A DNA stretch of 64,000 nucleotides. Origin: Perognathus longimembris pacificus (Eukaryota; Chordata; Mammalia; Rodentia; Heteromyidae). The stretch covers positions 105,741,885 through 105,805,884 of the forward strand of contig NC_063163.1 in assembly GCF_023159225.1 (NCBI RefSeq), written 5' to 3'. How positions within the stretch are numbered: position 1 is the first letter of the stretch; every line of letters starts with the position of its first letter. The translations under genes and the position numbers were made by a program. The notes beneath the pieces are model-generated. The model was given only the letters and a program-made list of their open reading frames with translations. It was not told where the DNA came from and made no database searches. Of the stretch, positions 26,101 through 37,915 are shown piece by piece.

Positions 26101-27789
26101 TTATCTTTCAAAAGGTGTCAACATGGCAAAATAGGAAGATTTTCATTTTATTTCCTCAGATCACACAGTAGGAACATGACTAACAGGAAGTGAAAAATGC
26201 AAATTTCTAATTTTGGAAGTATTCTCTCTAACTTTTATAGCTTCATTTTTATCCTTTGTCTCTTCACCTTCATGTTGCCTATTTGGAATATTTCAAAGTA
26301 AAACATTTATGTAAGGAAAAGCTGGGAAAAATCATGCCCTTTCCCCCCTCCATTTTTTTTAATCAATGCAGAAGCTCTTTCTATTATTTTCTGGGGCTCT
26401 AGATGGCTCTTACTATCCTTATCAAGCCATTAGTTGCCTGACTATCAAGCTTTCTTTGTCTATTAAAAAGTTCACCCTGCTACCCTCTTTTGGAAAATGA
26501 AACTATAGGGATTGTTTTTCATTTCTATTTTTATTAAAGAAATTTTAATGCATTGCCATTTTACCCTCTTGCTTACAATGATTGCACAAAGAACTCAAGT
26601 GCAGCCAGGAAGAAACCTAAGTAATCCTTAGAGAAATAAGACAAGTCATAATTAAATAATCTGCAACCAACAGTTATTACCAGAGCTGTAGCTTTCTGAG
26701 TGAACCTTCATGCTAGAATATGTCCGTATAAATAGACACATGCCATGGAAAAGGAACGATGAAGTCTAGGGGACAGAAGACAAAATAGAAGAGAATGTCT
26801 TGTTAAAAAAAATGCTGAACCTTTAAAAATTAAAGCTATAATAGCACAAAGATTGCCTTTTGAATTGTACAAGTGAGATTCTCTTCTCCGAAATCCAGTT
26901 TAGGTTAATGGCCTGAAGAGAATCTTGGCTTCAGCCTCCTGCAAATGTATAAATTAGGTTTGAACAACCCTTGCTGGAGGCTCTCCACACGTCTTAGTAA
27001 AAATTAAAAAAAAAAAGACGTACCATTTGTTTTCCCTTAAATCAACAGTAGGAATTTAGCAGAACAATTTAAAATCTATTAGCAATACTATTTGTTAGCA
27101 GTAAAAATAGTGTGGTCTATAGTAAAATGAGCAAAACCAGCAGGATTAGAATACCAATCATCCACTGCTTTCCTTTATACGGGATTGGGCGCTCAGAGGA
27201 TAGGGTGTGTGGATGCAGGTTTCCATCAGAATTAGAGAGGAAAATTAACTGAAGAGATTGGGTTTTTACTCTTCACTCCCTGCTCCTCCATCCTCTTCAT
27301 CTCTCTGGTTTGCAGCAAGTGCATTTGCTACAGAATCTCTCATGACTGTGAGTCCCTACTGCCATTAGCCTCTTGGTGATGTCCTCATTTTCCACATAGA
27401 GAACCACAAAGCACTCCTTTGGCCATGGGACCTGGTGAGGAGTCTGAGGTGGGACAGATAGGGATGAGGAGGGTCCTTTGGGTACATCTCATGCTTATCT
27501 AGCTTTGGAAGCTTGGGACCCTACCTGGAAAGCAGAATTATTACAAAAGTTTATGGACACATCATCTTTGCATTTGTCCCTGAAATTTCTTTGTTCTACT
27601 TTAGGGATTTTCAAGTCATTCAACCATTAGAGGAAGGAAAATGAACTGATCTAGAGGTGGGAGGGAGTAAAAAAGGAAAATGAGCATACAGTGCACAAAG
27701 AAATGCATATAAGAAGGGAACTCTATGAACAATTGGATTGGATGGATTTCTTACTGGTTATGTATTCAAAGCTGAGTACTTATTTTATT
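26101..27789. other. Gene-free, unique-looking DNA
   Basis: No assignable repeat apart from a possible MIR trace near 26,150-26,200. The 26,560-27,100 part lacks any repeat signature and would be the first place to check for sequence conservation. Confidence 0.35.
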
Positions 27790-28011
27790 TCCTTTTTTGC
27801 TGGTCCTGGGGCTTGAACTCTGTGCCTGGATGCTTTCCCAAGCTCTTTTTGCTCAAGGTTATTACTTGAGCCACAGCAACTCTTCTGGATTTTTCTGTGA
27901 TTAATTGGAGATGAGAGTCTCATGGACTTTCCTGCATGGGCTGGCTCTGAACTGGGATCCTCAGAACTCAGCCTCCTGAGTAGCTAGCCGTGAGCCACCT
28001 GCTCCCAGCTT
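27790..28011 (-). repeat. B1-Geo type SINE
   Basis: 'gctggtcctggggcttgaac', 'tttgctcaaggttattactt', 'ggagatgagagtctcatgga', 'cctcctgagtagctagccg', ending ctgctcccagct. Reverse orientation. Confidence 0.9.
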
Positions 28012-28167
28012 TATTTATGAGTATTTATGAGTGCTTATATGAGTGTCTGTGTATGTGTACACACAATTTAGTGAGTGTAAGAACAAAGTAACAGATAATG
28101 AGAGCTGAGAGAGGGAAAGAGACAGACAGAGACAAGTAGGAATGAAACAAAAGGCTCCATTTGAAGC

Positions 28168-28408
28168 TTATCTTTTTGTTGTTTGGATGTCCCAGTCCTT
28201 GGGCTTGAATTCAAGGCTTGGGTGCTGTACTTTAATGTTTCTCTTTGGAAGCAGGTGATTTGCCACTTGAACCACATTTTGGCTACTAGCTTATTTTTGG
28301 CTAATTGAATATAAGAGTGTCTGGGATTTGTCAGCCTGAGGTGGCTTTGAACTTTGATCTTCACTTCTCAGCCTTCCAAGTAGCTATGATTACAGACAGG
28401 AGCCACCC
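28168..28408 (-). repeat. B1-Geo type SINE
   Basis: 'cagtccttgggcttgaattc', 'ttgccacttgaaccacattt', 'gctaattgaatataagagtg', 'tagctatgattacagacagg'. Same orientation as the copy at 27,790 and more diverged. Confidence 0.85.
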
Positions 28409-28685
28409 GTTTGTTTAAGATCTCACTTTTAAATGCAAAACACAGAAATGAGGGGTATGGACACTACTTATGCCATGACTGCCTCCTTTGAACTGACAGG
28501 AGAAGTTCACAGTGGCAAAATTCCATAGTGCTACTGTTGGAGAGACAAAAATATGCACAAGGCTTTCAAGTAATAACAAGAGAAGCCTTAGGATAAGAAA
28601 AGATTGGTGCAAGTGATTGATATAAATCTCGCTTACACCAGGGCCTCCTTTCTTCTCCTCCCCCTCCCCCTCTTCCTCCCCTTTC

Positions 28686-28822
28686 CCTCCTCCTCCTCCT
28701 CCTCCTCCTCCTCCTCCTCCTCCTCCTCCTCCTCCTCCTCCTCCTCCTCCTCCTCCTCCTCCTCCTCCTCCTCCTCCTCCTCCTCCTCCTCCTCCTCCTC
28801 CTCCTCCTCCTCCTCCTCCTCC
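28686..28822. repeat. (TCC)n trinucleotide array, 137 bp
   Basis: About 45 nearly pure TCC units, with impure TCC-like sequence from 28,654. It produces artefactual poly-Ser and poly-Gly frames. It lies at the 3' end of an ID element. Confidence 0.98.
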
Positions 28823-28823
28823 C

Positions 28824-28876
28824 TCTTTTTTTGTTTTGCCAGGCAAGTGCTCTTCCACTGAGCTAAATCCCCAACC
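28824..28876 (-). repeat. Classical ID (BC1-type) SINE, 5' part only
   Basis: On the minus strand it reads ggttggggatttagctcagt, ggaagagcacttgcctgg, then goes straight into an A-rich stretch and GGA repeats. The A box TAGCTCAGTGG is intact; the B-box half is absent. A near-perfect 13-bp duplication (cctcctttcttct at 28,644-28,656; cctcctttgttct at 28,876-28,888) brackets element plus array. Confidence 0.8.
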
Positions 28877-28889
28877 CTCCTTTGTTCTT

Positions 28890-31800
28890 ATAAGCCAGTG
28901 AATTCTGAGAAAATACAGGTCATTATTAACACATTCTATAATGTAGCTATAAAACAATTCTACAGAATAAACTCATATTCAGTATTTTAAGGATAACAAA
29001 AAGACTTAAACCGTCACTTTAGGAGAATACATATTTCTGTTTATTCACCTGAAAAGTTATGTTCACCTGAAAAGTTATGTTTTGATACAGGTTCTGTTGA
29101 GTACATAATTCTGCCAGGGAACTTAAAGCAGTAAACCTTAGAGTCTCTTCCTGCCTTTACTTCTAAAATTACTATGAGCAAAATCATCAATACAAAAATG
29201 AATCTTAGTTGTGATCTTTTGTTATCTTCCTGATCCACTCTGTAGTAATATGCTTTGTCTTTAATTTTAAGTTGGTTTCATTTACGGTTTATCTATTCCC
29301 AAATACCAACGTTAGAAATGGAGAGTAATGATAAGTTTAAGGACTGTAGGTAGGAAAAAAAACCAGAAAGAAACATTTGAATAGAGAAACTGTAATAACA
29401 GCTAATTCCAAAATTTTATCTTAGGTAGGTTTTCTTTTGTATTTCAACTGTCTTTTTAGAGAACTTGAATCACATTTACTGAGAATGGTATGTATTAGTG
29501 ACACTTGTCTTTCTTCCTTGGATGGCAGTGGAGACTATACTCAGAAGTGGTGTCACCTTTGTAACTTGTGCTTTCCAAAAAATATGTCTGTATGGCATCA
29601 AGAGAAGTGATTAGGAATGCCAGAGATCTAACCACATCAATCACGGTACCTTATTAGAGAAGAAGACAAAAGTCCCTAATTCTAATGACTTCTTGGAATG
29701 GCAGTCCAACAGCCTTGCACTTAGACCCTAAAAAATCACAACTATAACTTGATGCACACAGGACTAGCGGGAATTCTGAAGACCTACAACCACAAGGCTG
29801 ATGGACACGTTGCCAATTCCTCTTAAATCTTGGAGTTCTCCACAATTCTTTCAAGACGTTTCCTTCCTTGGAGAGTCTCATTTTGCTATGTTTGGAATCA
29901 TGTAACTTGCCTTCTAGGTCTGTGTCTATTGTCATTCTTCTCAGAGCTGTTCTCAGTATCCATGCTGTCTCAGTGTGCTTAGGCCATCACGTGAAATAGT
30001 GGAGATTCAGGTGCACAAAAGAATCACTTCCTTGACTCGTCAATGTGCTTAGAAGCCTCATTGTTGTTGTCCATGCAAGTGTCAATATTGTGTTGTCAGC
30101 AGGACCCACAATATGTTGGTACCAATATGCACACCAGCCCATGGAAGATCACATTTTGGAAGTCAGTGATACAATGACTAACAGGGGCTTACCTCACACA
30201 GAAAATAGAAGACTAGAGTAGGCAGTGAACCTGCAAGTTTCATATACACAACTGTTCTGAAGCACACATAGTGTGAGTATGGGTAGGATATAGAAAAAGT
30301 GACTGCATTGTGGATGGAAACTTTTCATCTTGTTTATTCTATTGCACAGCTTCCATGTCTATATCTTTTTTTCTTTACCTGACTCATAACCTTGTGATAG
30401 ATTATCTTAAAAAGGTTTTGATATTGTGATAGGAAACCACAATTTTATTAATCATACTCTTGGAGCCCAAATGTATAGATGTCTTCAGGAATGTTCTTGG
30501 CAGGAATATCCCAGCTCACTTGTAAACCAATAGAGGTATGAGACTAATGGACAGAATTGGCACCAAGTTATTTAAATTCACATGGTTACTTGTGCCCCCT
30601 TGGGTACCCCATGGTACATTTTATATGAAGAAAATAAATTGTATAAACTTACAATTTCTTATAGAATCCATTTACCACATAGATTTTAGTTATTAATAAT
30701 CAGATCTTAATCTATTGTACATTTTATTCTTATGAAGACCGGTCTTAGAATATGTACCAGGTGATTAATTATTCATGATTAATTATTAATGATTCAGTTA
30801 CTGAAATTAGAAGGCAAAACCAGAAATTCTAACTGAAAATGATGTGACATGATTTCACATTGCCAGTTGATACCTTAGCCTAAAACAGATTTGTCAAGGA
30901 TTATAATTCCTGCTTCTACCAACTTGAAGGGACCCAGAAAAGCTAGGAGGGAAATTTAACTTTGTGCTTTTCCTAGGTCCATACATCAGCAAGGCAATTC
31001 TTGTTCCTGGGGAAGAAAGCCTCAAGAAATGACCTCTTTCATTCTCTTTCATTACATTCAGTTCAGTAAGAAGCCAACTGAGTAAAGCTGATATATGCCG
31101 CTTACTTAGTACTGCTTGAAATTACTTCTTCAAGAGATTCATTAGCCTCCCCAAGGTGTTCTCCTATCAGATTGTGAATATCTTCACGAGACAGCATGAT
31201 GTGCCCATGTCCTAGTACTACCCCTCTATCAGCTTAATATATTTAGTCTGTGAAAAACGTAAAGCTCCATCTCAACTTCGATGTGCTATAACTGAACTAA
31301 ATTAAGGACCAATGAAAGAAAAATGGGAGCCACAGAGACAAGGGAAGAACACCTGAGTATATTCATTTTTAAAACTTGCCCCAAGAGCATTCAGTTGAGC
31401 AAAAGTCTCTATGGTATGCCATAGGTATGTCAGGTATGAATTTCTGACCCTGTTGTTATTAAGAAAGGTTAGGACACTACTCAGTCAAAGACACACCTGG
31501 CCATGAGGAGTAAACAAAGCCTGTTTCCACCAGATCAGTAACATTGGCCAGCAACATATTAAATAATATCGTATAGCCCTAGGCTGCCTGACTACACCTA
31601 CACAAATAGAAATAGCACATCAATAGCCCTAGCCCTAGAAGATGACCCCTTTTTTTACCTGAGTAAATAGTCAGTTTGAGAGAAGAAAAAGAAGTAGAAG
31701 GAGAGATTACTCTATTGTATCTCTAGCATGGACTTTCAAATACCAGCTAGATCAGCAAGAGAATGGAGATTCCCACAGCCAATGGATAGGTTGCTGCAAA

Positions 31801-32088
31801 TATAGTGCCTTCTGTATCTCTTAGGGTGCAGGAACTTGAAAATGGACCCTCCTAAATTATTTTATATCAGTTGTTTTCTGCTGATGAAATACATCTTGAT
31901 CATGAAAGTTATGACTATGCCACAGAAAGAAGAATGTTTTCAAAGCTTTGAGGTCTCAGATCAAATCCACAAGTTGGACAACTTCAGGCAATTTAATCCA
32001 TGCATGTCTGCAGAGAATAAAATTGAATTTTATTTCTTTTAGAATGGTAGTGTGTTTTTCTCATTAGAATGTATTTACAGCTCTGACA
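28890..32088. other. Gene-free, unassigned
   Basis: A tandem pair of an 18-bp unit (ttcacctgaaaagttatg) lies at 29,044-29,080. A 93-codon minus frame at 29,654-29,935 has no recognised motif. The rest is AT-rich with no assignable repeat. Confidence 0.4.
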
Positions 32089-32089
32089 T

Positions 32090-32136
<47 letters not shown>

Positions 32137-32139
32137 TTT
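32089..32139. repeat. (TTTA)n microsatellite
   Basis: About 12 TTTA units. Confidence 0.97.
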
Positions 32140-32329
32140 GGTTCTGATGGAGGACTTCAGGTTTAGATGCTCCTTATTATCTAGCTTTAAGATTCTTTGA
32201 ACTTCTTTGTAAAGTGATTGCTTATATTGGGAGTGAAATTAACTGCCTAATTGTATTAGCACAATGGGAATCCATTAACTATGTGTCATGAGCTCCTATT
32301 GTACAGATATCAAATAACTCCCAAATGCA

Positions 32330-32520
32330 TATTCATTAAAGTCTCAGTCCCAGAAGGTGGTGGAACTCTGAAGAGGTGAAACCTAATAGGAGGCCTTTTG
32401 GTCATTGGTAGAAATGCTCTTGAAAGGTACTGTGGGATTCAGGCCCTTTTTTGTGTCTCTTGTTTTCTGTCCACAAAGTAAGCAGTTTTGCTCTCCCGCA
32501 AGTTCTTACAATGATGTAAG
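32330..32520 (+). repeat. Ancient repeat, copy 1 of 3
   Basis: Shares the order 'gtctcagtcc', 'ggaactctgaagaggtgaaa', 'aggaggccttttggtcattg', 'cttttttgtgtctcttg', 'agcagttttgctctc' with copies at 39,560 and 53,235. Likely an old LTR-type element; family not named. Confidence 0.5.
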
Positions 32521-32559
32521 AACTTACCACTTATAAACTGATCAACCTAGAATACTTTA

Positions 32560-33235
32560 TTATATGTCATATATAAAAATAAACCATGCGTGCATCAACA
32601 ATCTCAATTTAAGAGCTGAAGTCATAAAACTGCTAGAAGAAAAAAGCAGAAATACTCTGTACATTGTATTAAGTATAGTCAGGCAAAAGCACAGTGGGGC
32701 AAGAGGGAGGAAGGGGCAGAAAGAAAGGGAGGAATCAAAATCAAGGGAGGAAGAGAAGGAGGAAGGGAGGGAAGGCAAGAGGGAGGTAGAGAGGAAAGGA
32801 GCAAGTGTGAAAGAAAAGAGATGGAAACTGTAACCTCTCTGTACATCAGTTTGATAATAAAAATTTGAAAAAATTAAAAAAAATTAAAAAAATAAAAAGA
32901 AAAGAGATGGAGAAGGGAGAGAGATTATCTGCAGTTAATGCATCCGTAATATATGAAGATTTCAAACAACTGTACAAAAGAAAGACAAATGATCCAAGCA
33001 AAAAATGTAAAGGAATCTAAAGAAGATAGAAAAGTGGCCAATCCACATAAGAAAAGATGTTCAACATCATTAGGTATTAAGGAAATTAAAACTAACACAT
33101 AATGAAAGCCAACTTCATACCCATTAGAATGCATATAATAAAAAAGATTGTTATTAAATGTTTTCACAACCATAGAGAAATTGAAATGCCTGTGTATTAT
33201 TAATGAAAATACAAAATGGTATAGAAAAAAAGGAT
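32560..33235 (+). repeat. LINE-1 ORF2 C-terminal fragment, interrupted
   Basis: Left part: 'atcaacaatctcaatttaag' and 'cataaaactgctagaagaaa' (forward L1 ORF2). Right part from about 32,930: 'agtggccaatccacataaga', 'gatgttcaacatcattagg', 'attagaatgcatataataaa'. A GGAA-rich expansion (32,690-32,809) and a short later L1 insertion separate them. Confidence 0.8.
32826..32895 (+). repeat. Very short LINE-1 3'-end insertion
   Basis: Only the last bases of an L1 3' UTR (aactgtaacctctctgtaca, tttgataataaaa) plus a T-interrupted A tail. The 16-bp duplication aaagaaaagagatgga is perfect (32,810-32,825 and 32,896-32,911). Confidence 0.85.
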
Positions 33236-33244
33236 ATTAGCAGT

Positions 33245-33430
33245 TTTGTGGCAGGACACTAGTGCTTTTATTCCTCTAATCCTAAGCTATTTAAGATGCT
33301 GAGTGAGAATGGAAGGTGGATACTTATAGGTGGCCTTACAGAAAAGTCTGAGGCACTCTAATTAACCAGCAAAATGCTGAGCAGGAGGCATGGACTGAGT
33401 GAGAGAGTACCACCTATTAGCAAGCAAGCC
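33245..33430 (+). repeat. Old B1-headed SINE with variant tail
   Basis: 'attcctctaatcctaagcta', 'aattaaccagcaaaatgctg', 'aggaggcatggactgagtga', 'ttagcaagcaagcc'. The tail is tRNA-like but lacks the middle segment of the Geo monomer. Confidence 0.55.
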
Positions 33431-33544
33431 AAATTAGCATGTTCTCTCAGATCATTACCAGCTGCTGAATGTGATAGTCTACTTTAGCTGCACTTCATTT
33501 CCTTAAACATTTATCTCTTGTAGTATTTTTATTCTTCCTTATAC

Positions 33545-33733
33545 TAGTGGTAGAGTGCTTGCCTCGTATACATGAAGCCCTGGGTTCGATTCCTCAGCAC
33601 CACATATATGGAAAAGTCCAGAAGTGGCACTGTGGCTCAAGTGGTAGAGTGGTAGCCCTGAGCAAAAAGAAGCCAGGGACAGTGCTCAGGCCCGGAGTTC
33701 AGTCCCCAGGACTGGCAAAAAAAATTTTAAAAA
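33545..33733 (+). repeat. IDL-Geo SINE, 5'-truncated
   Basis: Starts within the left half at tagtggtagagtgcttgcct, continues through 'gggttcgattcctcagcacc' and the right half 'gtggctcaagtggtagagtg', and ends gactggc plus A-rich tail. Confidence 0.9.
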
Positions 33734-33765
33734 TTCACATAAAAAGTGAGATATAAAGAAGAGTA

Positions 33766-33968
33766 GGGCTGGGGATATAGCCTAGTGGCAAGAGTGCCTG
33801 CCTCGGATACACGAGGCCCTAGGTTCGATTCCCCAGCACCACATATACAGAAAACGGCCAGAAGCGGCGCTGTGGCTCAAGTGGCAGAGTGCTAGCCTTG
33901 AGCGGGAAGAAGCCAGGGACAGTGCTCAGGCCCTGAGTCCAAGGCCCAGGACTGGCCAAAAAAAAAAA
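33766..33968 (+). repeat. IDL-Geo SINE, young copy
   Basis: Complete dimer with intact A box TAGCCTAGTGG (33,778-33,788) and B box GGTTCGATTCC (33,822-33,832), several intact CpGs, a pure A tail and a duplication aaagaagagta (33,755-33,765; 33,969-33,979). It differs at a single body position from the copy at 40,328. Confidence 0.95.
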
Positions 33969-33979
33969 AAAGAAGAGTA

Positions 33980-36689
33980 ATAAGAGGGAGTGACTACTGT
34001 CACAGTGTATATAATATATAGAAATGATATATAGAAATATAATAAAACTCTTTGGAATTAACACATCCTAATAAAAAAGAAAAATGAAGGTAAAGCATAT
34101 TAAAATAACAGCATTGAGATTGTGATTTATTGAGTAAAAGAAATTTCAAAATATATATAGGTAGACATTTTTGGCCTTTGTTTTCCCTCCTCCCTTAATT
34201 TCCATTGCTCTCATTTTCCCAAATATCATGCCACTGACTAATTTACACTAATCCAAATAATACCTTTCATATGAGCAAGTTCTCGGAAAGAATTAAGAGA
34301 AAGAAAAGTTTGTTCACCAGTTGGAAAGTACCCTAACCCCATCTCAAATGATATCATTTCTAAAGAAAATTAGGAGGTTCTTCAAATACTCACCCATTTA
34401 ATTGCATTTTGGCAACCTTGGAAATGAGGAAATAGGGAGGAGCTATTTTCATTTCTAGATAGATTTCCCCACGGAATGAGCAATATCCTTGCAGTGACCT
34501 GCATGAATTGTGCACCGGCCTCCGTCACAGGGGGCCTGATGGCCCATCACAGTAAGTGTTCTCTAGGGTGTCATTTCCTCAAAGCTATTTGCACCCTGTA
34601 CTAAACAGTAATCAAAAAGTGACCCTGTAAATCTCAGGCTTCCTGCAGTATTGTGCATATCCTTGTTCCTTGGGAGGTTCCCCTGGGATTTGTCTCTCTC
34701 CATTTAGGCTGTAAAACTCTAAAGATTTGGAGCTAATTGAGTTGTATCCTTTGTTGGCACTGGGCTCTCTCCAGTAGATTTTCTGATCACTGAGTCTACT
34801 GCCTCAGGGGCAGAAACAAAGGATAGCAGCATCTGATCTAATATGCCAAAGAGAGACTGAGATAAAAGTGTCTGCACCATTTGCATTCACAAAATATAAG
34901 ACACAATTAACTTGCAATTTTGCAAGTCTTTTTAAAGGTATTCTTTTATCTAAATGAGGTAAGCAGTGAGCATAGCTGAACTGTTGGGATGGGGTTGAGT
35001 AGAAGAAAGGGGGGTGGTTATGGAGATGTAATCACACCCAGGAGAGAAGTCTGAGCTACACCAACACCTCCAAGGCCCCAGGGAGGTGGCTGTCTCATTA
35101 TTACCACATCCCCTAGCGTTGTTTTATAGTCCGTATAAAACTGTTCAAGAAAAGAAAGGAGGGTGTCATTTTTAGTTTGGAAGGAAGATAAAGCCAAAAG
35201 TTGGAATTCTGGAATCTGATCATCTTGTGAAATAATGGCTTGGAATTTTCCTTCTTAACCAAAAATACCACTTTGGGACATAATAACATTGGTGTTAAGG
35301 TCAGGGAATACACTGGGGAACCATACATAGATAATTATTGAATGCTTCTTGTGATATTAATGACTTGGGTACTGAATTAGTCCACATTCTTCCCCATAGG
35401 GAATGCAAAATATTATAAGGCAATACTGTCCCTTAAGGAGACGTACCATCTCATATCCCTTAGTCAAATAAATCCCACAAATCTTAGTGTTTTAAGGCAC
35501 TACGTTTTCTAAACTCTTAGTCTCATTTCAGCAACAATTCCAACAGGACATTAGTTCCCTCATTCCACAATCATGAAATTTAATCTGGAAACAACAAATG
35601 ATTTCCGCAGACGAGACTTTTTTAGCCAACCATGACATCTGAACTAGAAAGAGAACCCATGGCTGTTAAAAAATCCGTTTGCTTTGTTTGCTTACTTGTG
35701 GCTTCTACAATCACAGTTTAACTTTTACTTATTTCCAACTTGCCAGGATGGATGAAGTTGAAGCTACTCAAGAGTCACAAGTTGAATGTTAAAATCTCAA
35801 GTCCCTATCCAAACTGACCACTAGGAGGGACGTTTAGAACAAATTAATATGCCTTGGTTTTTTACCTTACTGGTAAGTTGTATCAACTTCATTTTAAGTT
35901 TCAAGGGCTTTGTTCCCATCCCAAGTGATTTTGAGATGCTATCTTTATTGCACTTCATGGGATAGCAGAGTGCATTTTGTTTCCAATGCCTGGATTCAGA
36001 CATTGCATAAGGAATGTAAGCATATCTCGTATTCCCAGGCTGTGAGAAGGACCCTGCTTCTCCTAACACTAGTCTCCCAGGCTGTACTTGCAGCTTGAGA
36101 AGAATAAAGATGAGCGAGATCCAAAAGCACATTCTTAAAAGATAGCAAGGAGACAAAGAAGGAAGGTCAGAGAAATGGTGATCTCATTGCTTGTTCCAAC
36201 AAAAGCAAACTCCCTTTGCAGGCACTCAATCCTGACTCTTCCATTGTCTATCAAAACAGTTCCTCCTTCTAATATCTGAGCTTTTAACTCTAATACATTC
36301 TCTACTCATTTTTTTCTAATACAATGCCATCTGGACACATTGGGAGGCAGCGTAAGTAGGGGCTGATCTATAGTTCCTTTTGCTCTCTCCTTGCACCTAA
36401 ACCACAGGGCAAAAGAGGGTATATGCAATGTGCTTTGGTGCACCAGAGCAGCCATTTATTCCTATATTTGAGCTCTCAACCTGACTCGGAGAATGCAGAG
36501 CCAGCATGCATGAGGCTAGTGGGCTAGGAGAACAATAGGCCACCATGGGTGAGAAGCCAAAGACCAACTGCTCAATAGGCAACAAGAAATGTTATGGTGA
36601 AGGGCTGGTTAGTTAGTCAGAGGTAACAAGAAACAAGTTAGAGAGAAACAGACAGAGAGGAGAGAAACAGAGACAGAGAGACTAGAGAA
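33980..36689. other. Gene-free, unique-looking DNA
   Basis: No assignable repeat. A 111-codon minus frame (35,821-36,156) starts with a hydrophobic stretch but has no family features. 34,458-34,551 is exon-like and treated as a finding. Confidence 0.35.
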
Positions 36690-37075
36690 AATAATTCAAA
36701 CAGGTGGACTGTATAATACTTTTGAACAATCAATTGGTCATCAAAAAAGCAAGGTGTGTGGGGGAGATTTTTAAACATCCTAGAATCAAATAAAAATGAA
36801 AACATAACACATCAGAACCTTTTGGGACACAGCATAAGCAATGTTAAGAGGAAAGTGTGTAACTATAAATACCTGCATAAAAATGTACATCTTAAATAAA
36901 TAGCATAATGAGACATCTCAAACAAGCAGAAGAAAGCAGAAGATGGAACAAGTAATAAAGATTAGAGCAAATATTAATGAAATGGAGTCTAAAAATAACA
37001 TAAAAACTAGTAACTTTGAGACACAGAAAGAAGAGAGAATAATTGATAAAATGCTGTCAGAAGCAACAAGAAAAC
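36690..37075 (+). repeat. LINE-1 ORF2 fragment (RT N-terminal region)
   Basis: Forward L1: 'ttggtcatcaaaaaagcaag', 'gaaaacataacacatcagaa', 'caatgttaagaggaaagtgt', 'agattagagcaaatattaat', 'gaaatggagtctaaaaataa'. Part of a short open frame is a remnant of ORF2, not a gene. Confidence 0.85.
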
Positions 37076-37519
37076 CATATTCTGTCTTCCACCCCATACC
37101 CACTTTAGAAGAAAGAGTTCTTGTCAGTCAGCACTTGATATGTTCTGTGGCAATAGCATTTCTTTTCCTATTTGAACAGGGAAGGAATATTGGGTAGATT
37201 TTGTTTTCAATTCACACATCTAGTTGGATGCTGAAATGACGAGTCTCTTTACTGTGTTTAGCCCATGCAATGTTTATTTTTAAATGCAAGTTTGTTGATA
37301 AAGTTGGTTCAGACCCTTGTGTCTCTTATTTGTTTAGGCAGATGTCCCTGAGAGAGACAAGTCATTTCATAGGGGTAATAGAAATCTACAAGTGTTCCTT
37401 TGGGTAAAACTATACAGCTGCTTTACCATTTCAGTAAAAGAAACTCTTTCTATTTTTTTCTGTTGGGTGCACAGCAAGTGGCCTACCATTTGGTCAGCAA
37501 CACCTAAATACACACAGGG

Positions 37520-37553
37520 AACTAACTATGTAAGGACTAACTATGTAAGGACT
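37520..37553. repeat. Short tandem duplication
   Basis: actaactatgtaagg occurs twice in tandem. Confidence 0.85.
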
Positions 37554-37680
37554 AGTTTCCCCCTGAAAGTGTATGGGGTGCATTCTGCCTAACCGTGACT
37601 TACAGAGAACAATGTCAAGCAAACTTTGCTAGACACTATTTGGTTTGATTCTTTGTCATCTCAATTATAAATTATCCTGG

Positions 37681-37915
37681 CTTTTTTTTTTCTTTCTTAT
37701 TTTGCCAGTCCTAGAGCTTGTACTCTGGGTCTAGACTCTGTCCCTGAATTTCTTTTGCTCAAGGCTAAGCACTCTACCACTTGAGCCATACAGCTATTTC
37801 CAACTTTTTCTGAGAAGTTTGTTCGGGATAAGAATCTCATAGACTTTCCTGTCCAGGCTTTGAACCGCAATCCTCAGATCTCAGCCTCCTGAGTAGTTAG
37901 GAGGCTAGCTCACTC
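37681..37915 (-). repeat. B1-Geo type SINE
   Basis: T-run, 'ttgccagtcctagagcttgt', 'tttgctcaaggctaagcact', 'ctcagatctcagcctcctga'. Reverse orientation. Confidence 0.85.

Noticed and set aside
28415..28957. 180-codon minus-strand frame, the longest open frame
   Set aside because: It is kept open by the (TCC)n/(GGA)n array and encodes a long Gly run; the matching plus frame encodes poly-Ser. Not a gene.
29654..29935. 93-codon minus-strand frame
   Set aside because: The peptide looks somewhat natural (Cys-rich middle), but I recognise no family. Left as unassigned DNA.
33778..33832. tRNA gene with A and B boxes
   Set aside because: The boxes belong to the tRNA-Ala-derived left half of a SINE. 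There is no acceptor stem pairing or clean 3' end of a functional tRNA.
33545..33968. Two IDL-Geo copies in tandem taken as one duplicated unit
   Set aside because: They differ substantially in sequence and 5' extent, and the second has its own target duplication, so they are independent insertions.
35821..36156. 111-codon minus-strand frame with hydrophobic N-terminus
   Set aside because: The N-terminal hydrophobic stretch is suggestive, but there is no signal cleavage motif, no domain, no polyadenylation or splice context, and chance frames of this length are expected in 64 kb.
36943..37197. 84-codon plus-strand frame
   Set aside because: Its first half is LINE-1 ORF2 sequence; it is a broken remnant.
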